From Paenibacillus ihumii (lineage in GTDB: Bacteria > Bacillota > Bacilli > Paenibacillales > Paenibacillaceae), in the NCBI RefSeq assembly GCF_001403875.1, contig NZ_LN884298.1:62001-126000 (forward strand): a stretch of DNA of 64,000 nt, given 5' to 3'. Shown here one piece after another: positions 1 to 9,186 of the stretch. The position numbers and the translations under genes are program-made. The notes under the pieces were generated by a model. The model was given only the letters and a program-made list of their open reading frames with translations, ran no database searches and had not been told where the DNA came from. The first letter of the stretch is position 1. Each line of letters begins with the position of its first letter.

Positions 1-1
1 T

Positions 2-1228
2 CTCACCCGCTTGCAGGAAGGAACCCTGTGGGAACGGGCACAGACCCGATGGCATTTCCCCAAGTTCTGGGAGCTGGACATCATTCTGAATGAGAAAATA
101 TTACGCCAGTTATTCACTCCACATTGGGAGGAAGCCCGCTTCGGCAGGCCAGTCAATGCCGTACGCCTTATCTCCGCCAAGGACGAGATTACATATCTGC
201 CAGGCCAGGCCGTTACCCGGATCGATTGGATCAGCTTCAGAGCCCTTATTCAGCAGCGCAGCCCCAGGCTTCCGCAGCATAAAGATGAATCCGGTCACAG
301 AGCTGATCAAGCCGAGCCCGGAGTGCCTGTTCTCGAAGTCCCCCTGTATACCCTAGAGCCGAGGGTCACCCTGGAAAGCCTGCAGAAGCAGGGCATTGAG
401 CGAAAAATTACGCAGTTCACGACAGAACTGCAGGGAAGCGGGGAAGGCCGACGCCATAATATCGATGCTGTAGCTCGTACGATTCAAGGGATGGTGCTGC
501 CGCCGGAAGGGATTTTTGACTATGAGCAGGTAGTTAAAGCCGCGGAGGACAAGTATGGCTTCCGAGAAGCGCCGGTCATTTTCGGCGGCAGGCTCGTGCC
601 AGGCATTGGCGGCGGCATCTGCCAAGTATCCAGCACCCTGTACAATGCCGCCATTCGGGCGGGACTTGATATCGTAGAGAGGCGCAATCACACGCTGCCC
701 GTCAGCTACGTCCCTAAAGGGCTGGATGCCACATTTGCTAGAGGCTACATTAATTTTCGCTTCAAGAACACGACCGGCCGCCACCTGCTCATCCAATCCG
801 AGATCAGGCAGGACCAATTGACCGTAAAGCTCTTCGGCTCGGCCCCAGACGACATCACCTATGATGTCGAATCGTTTACAACCGAATGGATTCCCATCCC
901 GACAAAATACGTCGCCAATCCCTCCCTGACGCCCGGTGCACAAGAAACGATTACCCAGGGCAAGCCCGGTTATGTCGTTGAATCCTATAGAATCAAGAAA
1001 GTCTCCGGCAAGACCGTAAGCAGAACCAGACTGTCCCGTGATACATACCCGCCTCAGCCTACCGTCATAGCGATATATAGTGAGAAAAATAGCGGGGAGG
1101 AAACTAAAAATGAGGGGAATAACAAGCCCGGCCAAGGTGGAAATTCGCCTTCGCACCCAGCGCCGAACCCTGGCGAGGCGGTTCCGAAGGTCATATTAGA
1201 GGACGGCGTTGAAGGGCCAAGCTTCTAA
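2..1228 (+). CDS. VanW family protein, 5' end outside window
   Basis: Open frame entering from the left edge; the frame is open through the first codons, so the true start probably lies upstream and the TTG at 11 is only the first possible start. The VanW core is clear around residues 155-275: a motif resembling NxDAVARTIQGMVLPPEG, then FGGRLVPGIGGGICQVSST and the RRNHTLPVSYVP segment, all hallmarks of VanW-like cell-surface proteins. A G5-like beta region follows (about residues 290-350) and the C-terminus is a Pro/Asn/Gly-rich low-complexity tail. VanW proteins occur beside some vancomycin-resistance clusters, but most, as probably here, are chromosomal envelope proteins of unknown function; no van genes are visible. 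I cannot see a signal peptide because the N-terminus is missing. Confidence 0.85.
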   Translation, partial: LTRLQEGTLWERAQTRWHFPKFWELDIILNEKILRQLFTPHWEEARFGRPVNAVRLISAKDEITYLPGQAVTRIDWISFRALIQQRSPRLPQHKDESGHRADQAEPGVPVLEVPLYTLEPRVTLESLQKQGIERKITQFTTELQGSGEGRRHNIDAVARTIQGMVLPPEGIFDYEQVVKAAEDKYGFREAPVIFGGRLVPGIGGGICQVSSTLYNAAIRAGLDIVERRNHTLPVSYVPKGLDATFARGYINFRFKNTTGRHLLIQSEIRQDQLTVKLFGSAPDDITYDVESFTTEWIPIPTKYVANPSLTPGAQETITQGKPGYVVESYRIKKVSGKTVSRTRLSRDTYPPQPTVIAIYSEKNSGEETKNEGNNKPGQGGNSPSHPAPNPGEAVPKVILEDGVEGPSF

Positions 1229-1402
1229 ACGCTAAGGATATCGATTGGACGCCCGCCGAATTCCATACAACAGATTTGTTTACATCATATTGGGGAGCTT
1301 TGTGCATGAAAAGGGTGCTTTATGCATGAAAACTTCATTAGGAGCCATTACCCGTATGCGAGCAGGGTTCAACACCTGCCGATCCCGTGTAATACGCAGC
1401 AA

Positions 1403-1431
1403 AAGCAAGCTGCGCGCAAGTCAGCTTGCTT
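1403..1431 (+). terminator. 10-bp hairpin after the VanW gene
   Basis: A perfect 10-bp inverted repeat (AAGCAAGCTG / CAGCTTGCTT) with a 9-base loop lies about 175 bases past the VanW stop. A weak T-rich stretch follows (TTATTCT), so it could end the VanW transcript, but it lacks a strong U tract. The rest of the 1229-1535 gap holds no gene I can support. Confidence 0.45.
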
Positions 1432-1447
1432 ATTCTACTGCCGGAAC

Positions 1448-1477
1448 TTGACTATTGCTTGAAAAAGTTTTCATATG
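1448..1477 (+). promoter_or_regulatory. possible sigma-A promoter of the MFS gene
   Basis: TTGACT at 1448-1453 is followed after 17-18 bases by TCATAT/CATATG, a good -35 with a poor -10, about 60 bases upstream of the transporter start. Inference only. Confidence 0.3.
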
Positions 1478-1535
1478 TTAAAGTTAAGCCACTTTAGTAA
1501 GCACGGCATAATAACCAGGAGGAATATCTACAGCC

Positions 1536-2900
1536 ATGAATAAAACAAATTACGATTCATCTGTCCCATCCGAAATAGAAGCTGACGTACATTCCTCTTC
1601 CTCCGACCCAGGTACCGATTACAAAACGGGTCAAAGCAGTCCGAAAGGCCGTCCCGGCCAAGGTGCCAATTCCCGCTCTTCAATTGATAACCTGGAGCAG
1701 GGCCAGAACAGCCGTCCCGTTTCGAGCCGGCTTGGCGCCGCAGCGCTGCTGATCACGGCCATCCTGCTTACGGCGGCCACGCTGCGCTCCCCCCTGACTG
1801 GCGTCGGCTCGCTTATCGGCGAAATTCAGGGCAGCACAGGGCTATCCCATACTGCATCAGGAATGCTCACTACACTGCCGCTGATCGCTTTTGCCATCTT
1901 TGCGCTTGCTGCTCCCAAGCTGGGGTGGCGGTTCGGGATGGAACGGACGATGTTCTGCTGCATGATCATCATGACTGCTGGAATCCTGCTCCGGTCCATG
2001 CCTAATATCCCGGCACTATTCCTCGGAACTGCCCTGATCGGCAGCGCAATTGCCGTCTGTAACGTGCTCCTGCCCGGATTGATCAAGCGCGACTTCCCCC
2101 ATCGCGTCGGCCTTATGACCAGCCTGTACACCTCATCCATGAACGGCTGGGCCGCCATCGCTTCGGGGATCAGCGTTCCTCTATCGCGTAACGCCGGCTG
2201 GAGAAGCGCTCTTATCTATTGGGTCATTCTCTCGGCCGTGACCGCGCTGGCCTGGATTCCCCAGCTGCGCCGCAGCGGGGATCCAGGCAGGGCGCGAGGC
2301 GCGAGTTCCTATCACAAAACGGGAGCCGTCTGGAAATCAGCCATCGCCTGGCAGGTCACGATTTTTATGGGCTTCCAGTCGATCATGTTCTATATCGGAA
2401 TCTCGTGGCTACCGGAAATTCTCCATGAACGGGGAATGAGCCCCGCCACCGCCGGCTGGATGCTCTCCCTGATGCAAATCGCCAGCATGGCCGGCTCTTT
2501 CCTGATGCCGCTTATCGCCTCAAGATCGCAAAGCCAGAAGGGTCTGGCCGCCGGCTCCTCCTCCCTGTTCCTGCTCGGGTTCGGAGGGATATGGCTCGGC
2601 TCCGCTGCCCTGGCCCCGCTGTTTATCGCGGCGATCGGACTCGGCTGCGGAACGACCTTCAGCCTCGTCATCCTGTTCTTCGCCCTGCGGTCGCGAACGG
2701 CGGATCAGGCTGCCGAGCTGTCCGGCATGGCGCAGTCCATCGGCTATTTACTGGCTGCCGTAGGCCCTACCCTGTTCGGCTTCATCCACGATAAGAGCGG
2801 CAACTGGTCGGTTCCGCTGGCAACGATCACTGGGCTGTCCCTAGTGACGATTCTCTTCGGATACGCCGCAGGGCGCAAAGGCTATATTGAGCCCAAATAA
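1536..2900 (+). CDS. MFS transporter, CynX/NimT type
   Basis: A 454-residue membrane protein of the major facilitator superfamily. Residues 1-65 are a polar, Ser/Gly/Pro/Gln-rich cytoplasmic extension, longer than usual for this family. About twelve hydrophobic segments follow, with the RSPLTGVGSLIGEIQ region in the first helix pair and the FxxALRSRTADQAAELSGMAQ segment near residues 380-400. Both resemble the cyanate/2-nitroimidazole transporter group (E. coli CynX, NimT; B. subtilis YycB), whose substrates are mostly unknown in Gram-positives. The start is fixed by AGGAGG eleven bases upstream of ATG 1536. It is the last plus-strand gene; no cyanase or other partner gene lies beside it, so the substrate cannot be read from context. 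Confidence 0.85.
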   Translation: MNKTNYDSSVPSEIEADVHSSSSDPGTDYKTGQSSPKGRPGQGANSRSSIDNLEQGQNSRPVSSRLGAAALLITAILLTAATLRSPLTGVGSLIGEIQGSTGLSHTASGMLTTLPLIAFAIFALAAPKLGWRFGMERTMFCCMIIMTAGILLRSMPNIPALFLGTALIGSAIAVCNVLLPGLIKRDFPHRVGLMTSLYTSSMNGWAAIASGISVPLSRNAGWRSALIYWVILSAVTALAWIPQLRRSGDPGRARGASSYHKTGAVWKSAIAWQVTIFMGFQSIMFYIGISWLPEILHERGMSPATAGWMLSLMQIASMAGSFLMPLIASRSQSQKGLAAGSSSLFLLGFGGIWLGSAALAPLFIAAIGLGCGTTFSLVILFFALRSRTADQAAELSGMAQSIGYLLAAVGPTLFGFIHDKSGNWSVPLATITGLSLVTILFGYAAGRKGYIEPK

Positions 2901-3009
2901 TGCCAAGAGCGAAACAGCATGACCTTCGGTTGCCCCATTTCCGGTTAGCCTATCTCCAGTTGGGCCATCTCCGTTGGGGCGATGATAAGCTTCAGCGGAC
3001 AGGCCTGCC

Positions 3010-3743
3010 TCACTGCACCTGTCCTGCACTGCCTACAGTTGAGCCGGGATCAGCTTCGTAATGCACCCTGTACTCCACACGGTCTATTTCACAGCCCGGT
3101 CCGATCCGGATTGTATTTCCCCTAACGACCCCCGCTTTGGTTGCCTCCAGCATAATGTCATCCCCCTCAATCAGCTCGGCTGTCAGGCGAGGAGCTAATG
3201 TGGACGACAGCAAGCCAATCAGACGGCCAGCCCCCAGCTTCTTGCGGACGCGGATGCGTTCGCCGCTAATTTCACTGGCACGGCACGCTCCGGCCATCAC
3301 GATATCCATCTCTCTTGCGCTCAGCTTCCCGCCAACCTGGAGAAGGCCATGAACCTGTAATGTTTCGTATTTTGCCGAGCCGTCCAGCTTCATCCCGCCG
3401 TCGATGTCCGCTTGTTCGCCAACCGCTCCGCCGCTGGCCTGCAGCATCCCGTTGATGTGGATACGGCCAAAGCTCACATCGCCATCCAGCTTCATCGTTC
3501 CGTCCAAACGCAGCTGCTCTCCGGCAATCGTACCCGAACCCCGGCCCGTTCCGTTCAGGCGAAATTGCTCCGCATATGTCGAATCCGTCAGCTTCAATGA
3601 CCCGTTTGCCGTGAGAGAAGCACACTTCACTTCCCTTGGATCGTCGCGGCTCCGTCCGTATTGATTTTTCCATAATGGCCGCCCGGCACCTGGCCCACCC
3701 CATTTATTCTTATAACCTTTGCTAACCGTTCCTCCAAATTCAT
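3010..3743 (-). pseudogene. bactofilin-family polymer-forming protein, frameshifted
   Basis: A bactofilin-like protein split over two frames. The N-terminal part starts at ATG 3743 (MNLEERLAKVIRINGVG, then PGGHYGKINTDGAATIQG), the standard opening of Bacillus/Paenibacillus bactofilins, and stops at a TGA near 3628 after 38 residues. The remainder (EVKCASLTANGSLKL onward) continues in another frame to 3010 with the expected repeating beta-helix pattern (xxxGxxxxDGxxKxDG). Adding one G to the GGG at 3633-3635 joins the halves into about 244 residues without loss. Bactofilins self-assemble into membrane-associated filaments. Either the gene is a young pseudogene or the base is a homopolymer sequencing error. 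The joint is not a canonical -1 slippery site. No neighbour in an obvious operon. Confidence 0.8.
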
Positions 3744-3795
3744 CCACCTCTCTTTTATTACATCGATCATACGAAAAGAGGCGACAACCGTACAA

Positions 3796-3845
3796 TAAAA
3801 AACGCAAAGAACCCCGGATTCCAACCGAAGTTGAAGTCCAGGGTC
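3796..3845 (-). terminator. terminator of the xylan-oligomer operon
   Basis: On the minus strand a stem of about 15 bp (GACCCTGGA...TTCAAC paired with GTTGGAATCCGGGGTT) closed by a TTCG loop is followed by TTCTTTGCGTTTTTT. It lies just after the GH67 stop codon. Confidence 0.85.
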
Positions 3846-3884
3846 TCTGTTAGGCATAAATGATCTTATTGTTTTATAAGAACT

Positions 3885-5966
3885 CTAGTAAATCACCCGG
3901 TTATGCTGATCCTTGATGCCTGATTTGCGGTAGAAATACGTATTGATGACATCGCGCCAATGCTTGGCGCTCTCCAGCTGCTCCAGCAGACGCTCTTTGA
4001 CATGCTCATAACGCTGCCGGTCAAGCTTCGACTCCAGGGCAGCCCAGCGGACGAGCCACTGTTCAACCTGCTCCACTCCTGCAAAATGAGTGTCGTAAAT
4101 ATGCTGAATCACCGTCTTGCCGGATTTCAGAACATGCATGTAAGGAACATGATGGAAGAATAGCAGCAGCTCATCCGGGCAAGACTCCAGGCTGTCATAC
4201 AACGCTGCATTAGCGCCAACATATTGGGCGGTATATCCCGTGCCCGTCGCCTGGGTTCTGTCCACGCCGATGCCGTCGCGGTCAGCGAAGTGGTATGTTC
4301 CCCATTTGGAGTACTCATAGCCGTCCACATCAGGGCCGTAGTGGTAATGCGGCACGACCATCCAGCCTACGCCAAGCGGGGACGTATAGCTCTCATAGGT
4401 CGGCCAGGATTCCATGAGAATGCCGAGGATGGTGTCCGTGACATCCGGATCCAAGCCAAAGGTCATGCTCGTCCATTCCTTGGCGATCTCCTCCGCGCTC
4501 AGCTCCGGATTCCACAGCAGCCGCCCATATCCATACAGATTGGATTGGGCAAGATAATGCCCTGTCCAGTTATAATCGTTGCCAATGCTGGACACTGCCG
4601 TAATCCCGCTATATTTGTACGGATGAACCTGTCCAGCGACAATATCCTTCACCTTGCTGCCTTCGCCCTGACAGAGGGTGTCGAACTCCAGCACCTCTTT
4701 CCACTGCGGGATCAAGTAGCATACATGCCTTTGCTGACCCGTATACTCCTGCGTAATTTGAAACTCCAGCATCTGATTCGTCTGCTTCATGGCGCCGAAC
4801 AACGGCGATACCGGCTCTCTGACCTGGAAATCCATCGGGCCATTCTTGATTTGCAGGATGACGTTATCCTTGAATCTGCCGTCCAGCGGCTTGAAATGAT
4901 CGTAGGCCGCGCGGGCCCGGTCGGTCTTGCGATCCCGCCAGTCCTGGTGGCAATCGTAGACGAAGCATCTCCACAGCACGAGTCCGCCAAAAGGCTCCAG
5001 CGCCTCGGCCAGCATATTAGCGCCGTCTGCGTGATCCCGTCCGTAAGTGAACGGCCCTGGACGGTTCTCGGAATCTGCCTTGACCAGGAAGCCCCCAAAA
5101 TCAGCAATATAACGATAAATGTCCGCCGCCCGCTGCTTCCACCATTCCTGTACCGCCGGCTCCAGCGGGTCAGCCGTGGACGTAGCGCCCAGCTCAATTG
5201 GTGCTGCAAAGTTCACGCTGAGATAGAGGCGAATGCCGTATTCGCGGAATACGTCAGCAACCCGGGCAACGTCCGGCAAAAGCTCAGGCGTAATCAGCTT
5301 CGTTTCTACCTCGTGCACGTTCACGTTATTGATGGCGATACCGTTAATGCCAACGGAGGCCAGCATTCGGGCATATTCCCGCACGCGAGTCAAATCGGAG
5401 ACGATGATGCTGTCTTGGTAAAAAATCGATTGGCCCGCATAACCGCGCTCAATGCTTCCGTCCATATTATCCCACTGGTTGACCATCCGCAGCTGGTACT
5501 TCGGCGCTTCGATCAAATTCAGTTCATCGGGAGATTGACCCGCCGTCTGCAGCAGGCGCAGGAAATGAAAGACGCCATATAGCAGGCCCTTATCCGTTCC
5601 GCCGGCAATGATAATGCCCTCCTTGCCTTCCCGGACTGCCTTGCGGATGATATATCCTTCTTCCCCGAGGCGAGCTGTCTCCGCCGTCTCGATCGAATCC
5701 TTCAACAGAGGCAAATTGCCGCCGCTGCCGATTGTCCCTACGGCCAGGAAGCGGTCTGCAGCTGCATCCCGAAGCACGGAAGGCTGCTTGCCCGTCAGCT
5801 TGGCGATACCTTCCGTCAGCTCCTGAATCGCCGTGCGGGAAACAGGTGAAGCCGCTTCTTCCGCCACGATACTGCTCAAATACCCTTCAAACGGCTTTAT
5901 CGCTGCGGAACGCCCTGCTGAAGCTTCGTCATATCGCAGCCATGCCAAATCATATTTGCTGTTCAT
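3885..5966 (-). CDS. aguA: GH67 alpha-glucuronidase
   Basis: A 693-residue glycoside hydrolase family 67 enzyme that removes (4-O-methyl)glucuronic acid from the non-reducing end of xylo-oligosaccharides. No signal peptide, so it acts in the cytoplasm on imported aldouronates. Catalytic residues can be placed: E300 in SENRPGP (general acid), D379 in NGPMDFQ and E407 in ITQEYTG (bases); all three sit exactly 15 positions beyond E285, D364 and E392 of the Geobacillus stearothermophilus enzyme. Length matches the family. ATG 5966 has an AAGAGGTGG ribosome site. It starts 15 bases after the YesN-type regulator gene and is the last gene of the transporter operon, which fits uptake followed by intracellular debranching. 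Confidence 0.95.
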   Translation of the reverse strand: MNSKYDLAWLRYDEASAGRSAAIKPFEGYLSSIVAEEAASPVSRTAIQELTEGIAKLTGKQPSVLRDAAADRFLAVGTIGSGGNLPLLKDSIETAETARLGEEGYIIRKAVREGKEGIIIAGGTDKGLLYGVFHFLRLLQTAGQSPDELNLIEAPKYQLRMVNQWDNMDGSIERGYAGQSIFYQDSIIVSDLTRVREYARMLASVGINGIAINNVNVHEVETKLITPELLPDVARVADVFREYGIRLYLSVNFAAPIELGATSTADPLEPAVQEWWKQRAADIYRYIADFGGFLVKADSENRPGPFTYGRDHADGANMLAEALEPFGGLVLWRCFVYDCHQDWRDRKTDRARAAYDHFKPLDGRFKDNVILQIKNGPMDFQVREPVSPLFGAMKQTNQMLEFQITQEYTGQQRHVCYLIPQWKEVLEFDTLCQGEGSKVKDIVAGQVHPYKYSGITAVSSIGNDYNWTGHYLAQSNLYGYGRLLWNPELSAEEIAKEWTSMTFGLDPDVTDTILGILMESWPTYESYTSPLGVGWMVVPHYHYGPDVDGYEYSKWGTYHFADRDGIGVDRTQATGTGYTAQYVGANAALYDSLESCPDELLLFFHHVPYMHVLKSGKTVIQHIYDTHFAGVEQVEQWLVRWAALESKLDRQRYEHVKERLLEQLESAKHWRDVINTYFYRKSGIKDQHNRVIY

Positions 5967-5981
5967 TCTGCCACCTCTTCT

Positions 5982-7598
5982 TCATTTCACAATTTCCGTC
6001 GGGTTCATTCCCGTGATCTTCTTGAACACGGTGCTGAAATACGGTACGTTCTTATACCCGACCATTTCAGCCACTTCGTAGACTAATGCTTTCTTCTCCA
6101 TCAGGAGCTCCCTGGCCTTCTCAATCCGGACCCTTGTCAAATAATTGTTGAACGTCTCGCCCGTAATGTTCTTGAAGATCATCGACAGGTAGTTCCGCGA
6201 AATGTACACCTTATCCGCCAGTCCGGCCAATGTAATATCCTCGGCATAATGCTCGTGGATGTATTCCATCATGAAATCGACGGCCTGCCGATGCTTGCCG
6301 TTGCCGCCCCACTCGCGGCTGCTGAACACGATTCCGATCTTGGCCCCAAGCCATTCGGCCAGCTCGGAAGGACGCTTTAGTTCGGTGATTTCGCGGGTGA
6401 TGGAATCGTTCGAAAAAATATCGTCCAGCACCGTCCCCATCTCATAAAAAGCAAAGGCGATAATTCCCCACAGCTCGCCTGCCAGCATGCCGACATACGA
6501 CTTCGTGATGCCTTCCTCCTGCTCTAGGCGCGTCATGTAATCCATAATAATTTTGCGCGCCTGATTCTCCTGCGACGTTCGGATCGCCCCGGCCAGCTCC
6601 AAATACAGCTTAACGGGCCGGATTGGCATTCCAGCTCCTCCGCTGCGAAGCTCCCGTGTATAGACGTACAGATCGTACCCGGGAACTGCCGGCTGGGGAT
6701 TCAAATCAATGACGCGGAAGGCTTCCTCCGTCGAGCTGCCGATCTCACCAATGCTCTTCTTCCGCTCCCCGATCCCGATGCGGAGCTTCAGCTTCAAATA
6801 GCTCTGAACGCAATCGATCAGGCGGACGCCTAGCTGCTCCAGCCGTTCGCGCAGCCGGTCGTCCTTCTCTGTACGGTCGCTGTGGACGATAAGCACGGAG
6901 CGATTGGTATGCAAATCGGTATAATCAAAGGAGGCGAAGGCCTCCTGGGTTACCTCGCTAACGATATTGCTGACTGCAAAACGAAGGAGGCTCCAGTCTG
7001 GAAGGCTCAGCTTGGCTGCCCGCTGATCGCGAACCAATTCGATGCCTATGACGGTATGATCACAATCAGACCAGTAACGATATGGCGTTGGAATCTCCGT
7101 CTGCAGACGGGAGCTCTGCAGGGTGCCCGCCGCAGCCGACTTGACCCATTCCTTCTCAACGAAAGGCTCATACAAGCGCAGCTTCTGAATCAGCTCATCC
7201 TGCTTCATGCGCTTCTCTTCCTGCTTCTCCAAATCGTCGATGGCCTGGCCCAGCACGGACTTTAGAGTAGGAACGCTGACCGGCTTGGACAAATAGTCGC
7301 TTACATTCAGCCGAAGAGCTTGACGGGCATATTCAAAATCCGAATATCCGCTGAGAATGATGATTTTGCCTGCATATCCGCTTTGCCGCAGCTGCTCGAT
7401 CATATCGAGCCCGTTCATCACGGGCATATATAAATCCGTAATCACGATATCGGGCGAAGCAGATTGTATCATTTCCAGTCCTTCTTCACCGTTCAGCGCC
7501 TCGCCCGCCCATTCTGCATTAAGCTCGTCCCAGGGGATCGCTCTCCTGATTCCCTGCAGCACCCCGCGGTCGTCATCGATAATTCCAATCTTCCACAT
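5982..7598 (-). CDS. YesN-type response regulator (REC + AraC HTH)
   Basis: A 538-residue two-component response regulator. Residues 1-120 form a receiver domain with the acidic pocket IDDD near the N-terminus, phospho-acceptor D55 in VITDLYMP and the conserved Lys in LSKPV. A long linker of about 300 residues follows, typical of the YesN group. The last 100 residues are an AraC-type double helix-turn-helix (ITLAGLADKVYISRNYLSMIF; VAEMVGYKNVPYFSTVFKK). It should be phosphorylated by the YesM-type kinase encoded at 9187-10920 and activate the surrounding sugar operon. Placement between the binding-protein gene and aguA is the arrangement seen in aldouronate-utilisation clusters of Paenibacillus. 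Confidence 0.93.
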   Translation of the reverse strand: MWKIGIIDDDRGVLQGIRRAIPWDELNAEWAGEALNGEEGLEMIQSASPDIVITDLYMPVMNGLDMIEQLRQSGYAGKIIILSGYSDFEYARQALRLNVSDYLSKPVSVPTLKSVLGQAIDDLEKQEEKRMKQDELIQKLRLYEPFVEKEWVKSAAAGTLQSSRLQTEIPTPYRYWSDCDHTVIGIELVRDQRAAKLSLPDWSLLRFAVSNIVSEVTQEAFASFDYTDLHTNRSVLIVHSDRTEKDDRLRERLEQLGVRLIDCVQSYLKLKLRIGIGERKKSIGEIGSSTEEAFRVIDLNPQPAVPGYDLYVYTRELRSGGAGMPIRPVKLYLELAGAIRTSQENQARKIIMDYMTRLEQEEGITKSYVGMLAGELWGIIAFAFYEMGTVLDDIFSNDSITREITELKRPSELAEWLGAKIGIVFSSREWGGNGKHRQAVDFMMEYIHEHYAEDITLAGLADKVYISRNYLSMIFKNITGETFNNYLTRVRIEKARELLMEKKALVYEVAEMVGYKNVPYFSTVFKKITGMNPTEIVK

Positions 7599-7679
7599 CC
7601 TCTAGAGCCCCCTTCTCCTGCACATGATGCTCGCGCATTTTATTTATTGAATAAAATGCCTGCAATGATGATAATACGC

Positions 7680-7713
7680 CATGCCTGATGAGCTGTTAAG
7701 CCCCTCAGGCATG
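7680..7713 (-). terminator. hairpin between binding-protein and regulator genes
   Basis: A 9-bp perfect stem CATGCCTGA / TCAGGCATG with a 16-base loop lies in the 163-base gap between the solute-binding gene and the regulator gene. No U tract follows, so it may be a transcript-stabilising or processing element that keeps the binding-protein message abundant rather than a full terminator. Two copies of TAGAGGTTGTTCA lie next to it, near 7726 and 7748. Confidence 0.5.
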
Positions 7714-7761
7714 ACGTTATAGTTTAGAGGTTGTTCAAATTAAAAATAGAGGTTGTTCATC

Positions 7762-9072
7762 TTATTGTTCGTATTCTTGCGCTGCCTTCTTCAAGGACTC
7801 GTAGGCTTTCTCCGGCGTTGTTCTGCCGAAGCTCAGCTCATCGCGCACAAGCGGGAAGTCTTTATCGATGAAGTTTACCCAGCCTTCCGGCCCCGTCGTA
7901 AAGGTCTGTCCGTCCGGAGTCGTTGCGTCGATCAGCTTCATGCCTACTTTCTCGCCCTCAGGCAGGTTCGGAATCAAGCTTTCTGCGATTTTCGTGTTGG
8001 CAGGTACACCGCGAGCCGTTCCTAGAACAGTTCCTGCCTCTGGATCGTTAATGAACCAGTCGATGAATTTCGCCGCTTCCTCCTTATGCTTCGAGTTCGG
8101 AGACAAGCTGAGGAACATGGATGGCTTCAGCCAGCCTCCCGCTTCCTCGGCGCGCGGCATCGTTACGAGATCAAATGCCCCTTCCTTCATGCTGTCCCAA
8201 GTCGTGTAGTTGTTGGAGAAGGAGTAACGGAACAATACTTTGCCGTTAACCAACAGGTCAGCTGTCGGATCCATTTCCTTATCGGACGCGTTCAAATCGG
8301 CTGGAGGTACCAAGCCCTCGTTGCGCAGCTGCTCGAACTTTTTGGTCCATTCCAGGAACGTCTCTTCATCGATGTTGAATTTGCCATCATCGGTAATCAG
8401 AGTGCCTTTGCCTTTAGCATAGTGATAGGCACTGAACATGAAGTAGTTGCCGGCATAATCCAAGGTGAAGTATTGGCCTTTTGCCAATTTAGGCTTCACT
8501 TCTTCCGCAAGCGCGAAGAAGTCGTCCCATGTCCAGCCGTTCTGAGGCGGTGTTACGCCCATTTTTTCCAATGCTGCCTTGTCGTAGATCATACCGAACG
8601 CAACCGAACCCAGCGGTACGCCATATTGCTTGCCGTCTTTCTGGCCGATTGGCAGAAGGCTTGGCGTCAAGTCCTCCAGGTTAACCATGGAATCCAGCGC
8701 TTCCAGCTGGTTGCGGGATGTCCAGTCTGAAATCCAGCCTGGATCCATTTGGATAATATCCGGTTCGTTATGAGCCGCTGCCTGCGTGGACAGTTTATCA
8801 AGATAGCCGTCCATTCCTGAGTATTCAGGCTCGAAGGTTACATGAGGGTTCTTCTCCGTGTACAGCTCAAGCGCCTTCAGCGTCGCTTCGTGACGCGGCT
8901 GGGATCCCCACCACATAATCCGCAATTTTACTTTGTCTGAAGCTGAATTGGATGCAGCCGGAGTATCGCCTGCAGCTCCTGCATTATCTCCTTTTCCGCC
9001 GCCACATGCCGCCAGCAGCAAGGAGCATACCAGCAATACTGCGACTATCTGGAATCGCTTCCATTTCATCAT
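7762..9072 (-). CDS. ABC sugar-binding lipoprotein (family 1)
   Basis: A 436-residue extracellular solute-binding protein. The N-terminus is a lipoprotein signal peptide with lipobox LAAC and the acylated Cys at residue 23, followed by a Gly/Asn/Ala/Ser linker. The mature part has the family 1 sugar-binding fold pattern (KLRIMWWGSQPRHEATLKAL at the start; DIIQMDPGWISDW; a C-terminal DEL..GRTTPEKAYESLK helix). It would deliver oligosaccharides, here most likely aldouronates given the linked GH67 gene, to the permeases at 11040-12838. The substrate assignment is inferred from context. Confidence 0.92.
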   Translation of the reverse strand: MMKWKRFQIVAVLLVCSLLLAACGGGKGDNAGAAGDTPAASNSASDKVKLRIMWWGSQPRHEATLKALELYTEKNPHVTFEPEYSGMDGYLDKLSTQAAAHNEPDIIQMDPGWISDWTSRNQLEALDSMVNLEDLTPSLLPIGQKDGKQYGVPLGSVAFGMIYDKAALEKMGVTPPQNGWTWDDFFALAEEVKPKLAKGQYFTLDYAGNYFMFSAYHYAKGKGTLITDDGKFNIDEETFLEWTKKFEQLRNEGLVPPADLNASDKEMDPTADLLVNGKVLFRYSFSNNYTTWDSMKEGAFDLVTMPRAEEAGGWLKPSMFLSLSPNSKHKEEAAKFIDWFINDPEAGTVLGTARGVPANTKIAESLIPNLPEGEKVGMKLIDATTPDGQTFTTGPEGWVNFIDKDFPLVRDELSFGRTTPEKAYESLKKAAQEYEQ

Positions 9073-9186
9073 GTTGACTTACCCCCTAAGAAAAATATAT
9101 TGTAGTCAATATTTATCCTATCAACTCCATATAGTTTGGAGTATAAGAGAGATGCACAATTTATTATAAAATCGTCCGATTATCTT

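Noticed and set aside
353..1156. Minus-strand frame over the VanW gene
   Set aside because: Shadow frame; the plus strand encodes the recognisable VanW core.
2..1228. Vancomycin-resistance locus
   Set aside because: VanW-family proteins are common outside van clusters and no vanA/B-type ligase, vanH, vanX or vanRS gene is present in the window.
1355..1400. Possible tRNA T-arm (GCAGGGTTCAACACCTGC)
   Set aside because: The loop is eight bases and no acceptor, D or anticodon arms can be drawn around it.
1245..1451. 68-codon plus-strand frame after the VanW gene
   Set aside because: No ribosome-binding site, overlaps the terminator-like hairpin and has no recognisable content.
3625..3640. Programmed frameshift in the bactofilin gene
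   Set aside because: The site A-GGG-AAG-TGA is not a canonical slippery heptamer and I see no stimulatory structure; decay or sequencing error is simpler.
4224..5582. Long plus-strand frame (452 codons)
   Set aside because: Antisense shadow of the GH67 gene, whose motifs and catalytic residues are certain.
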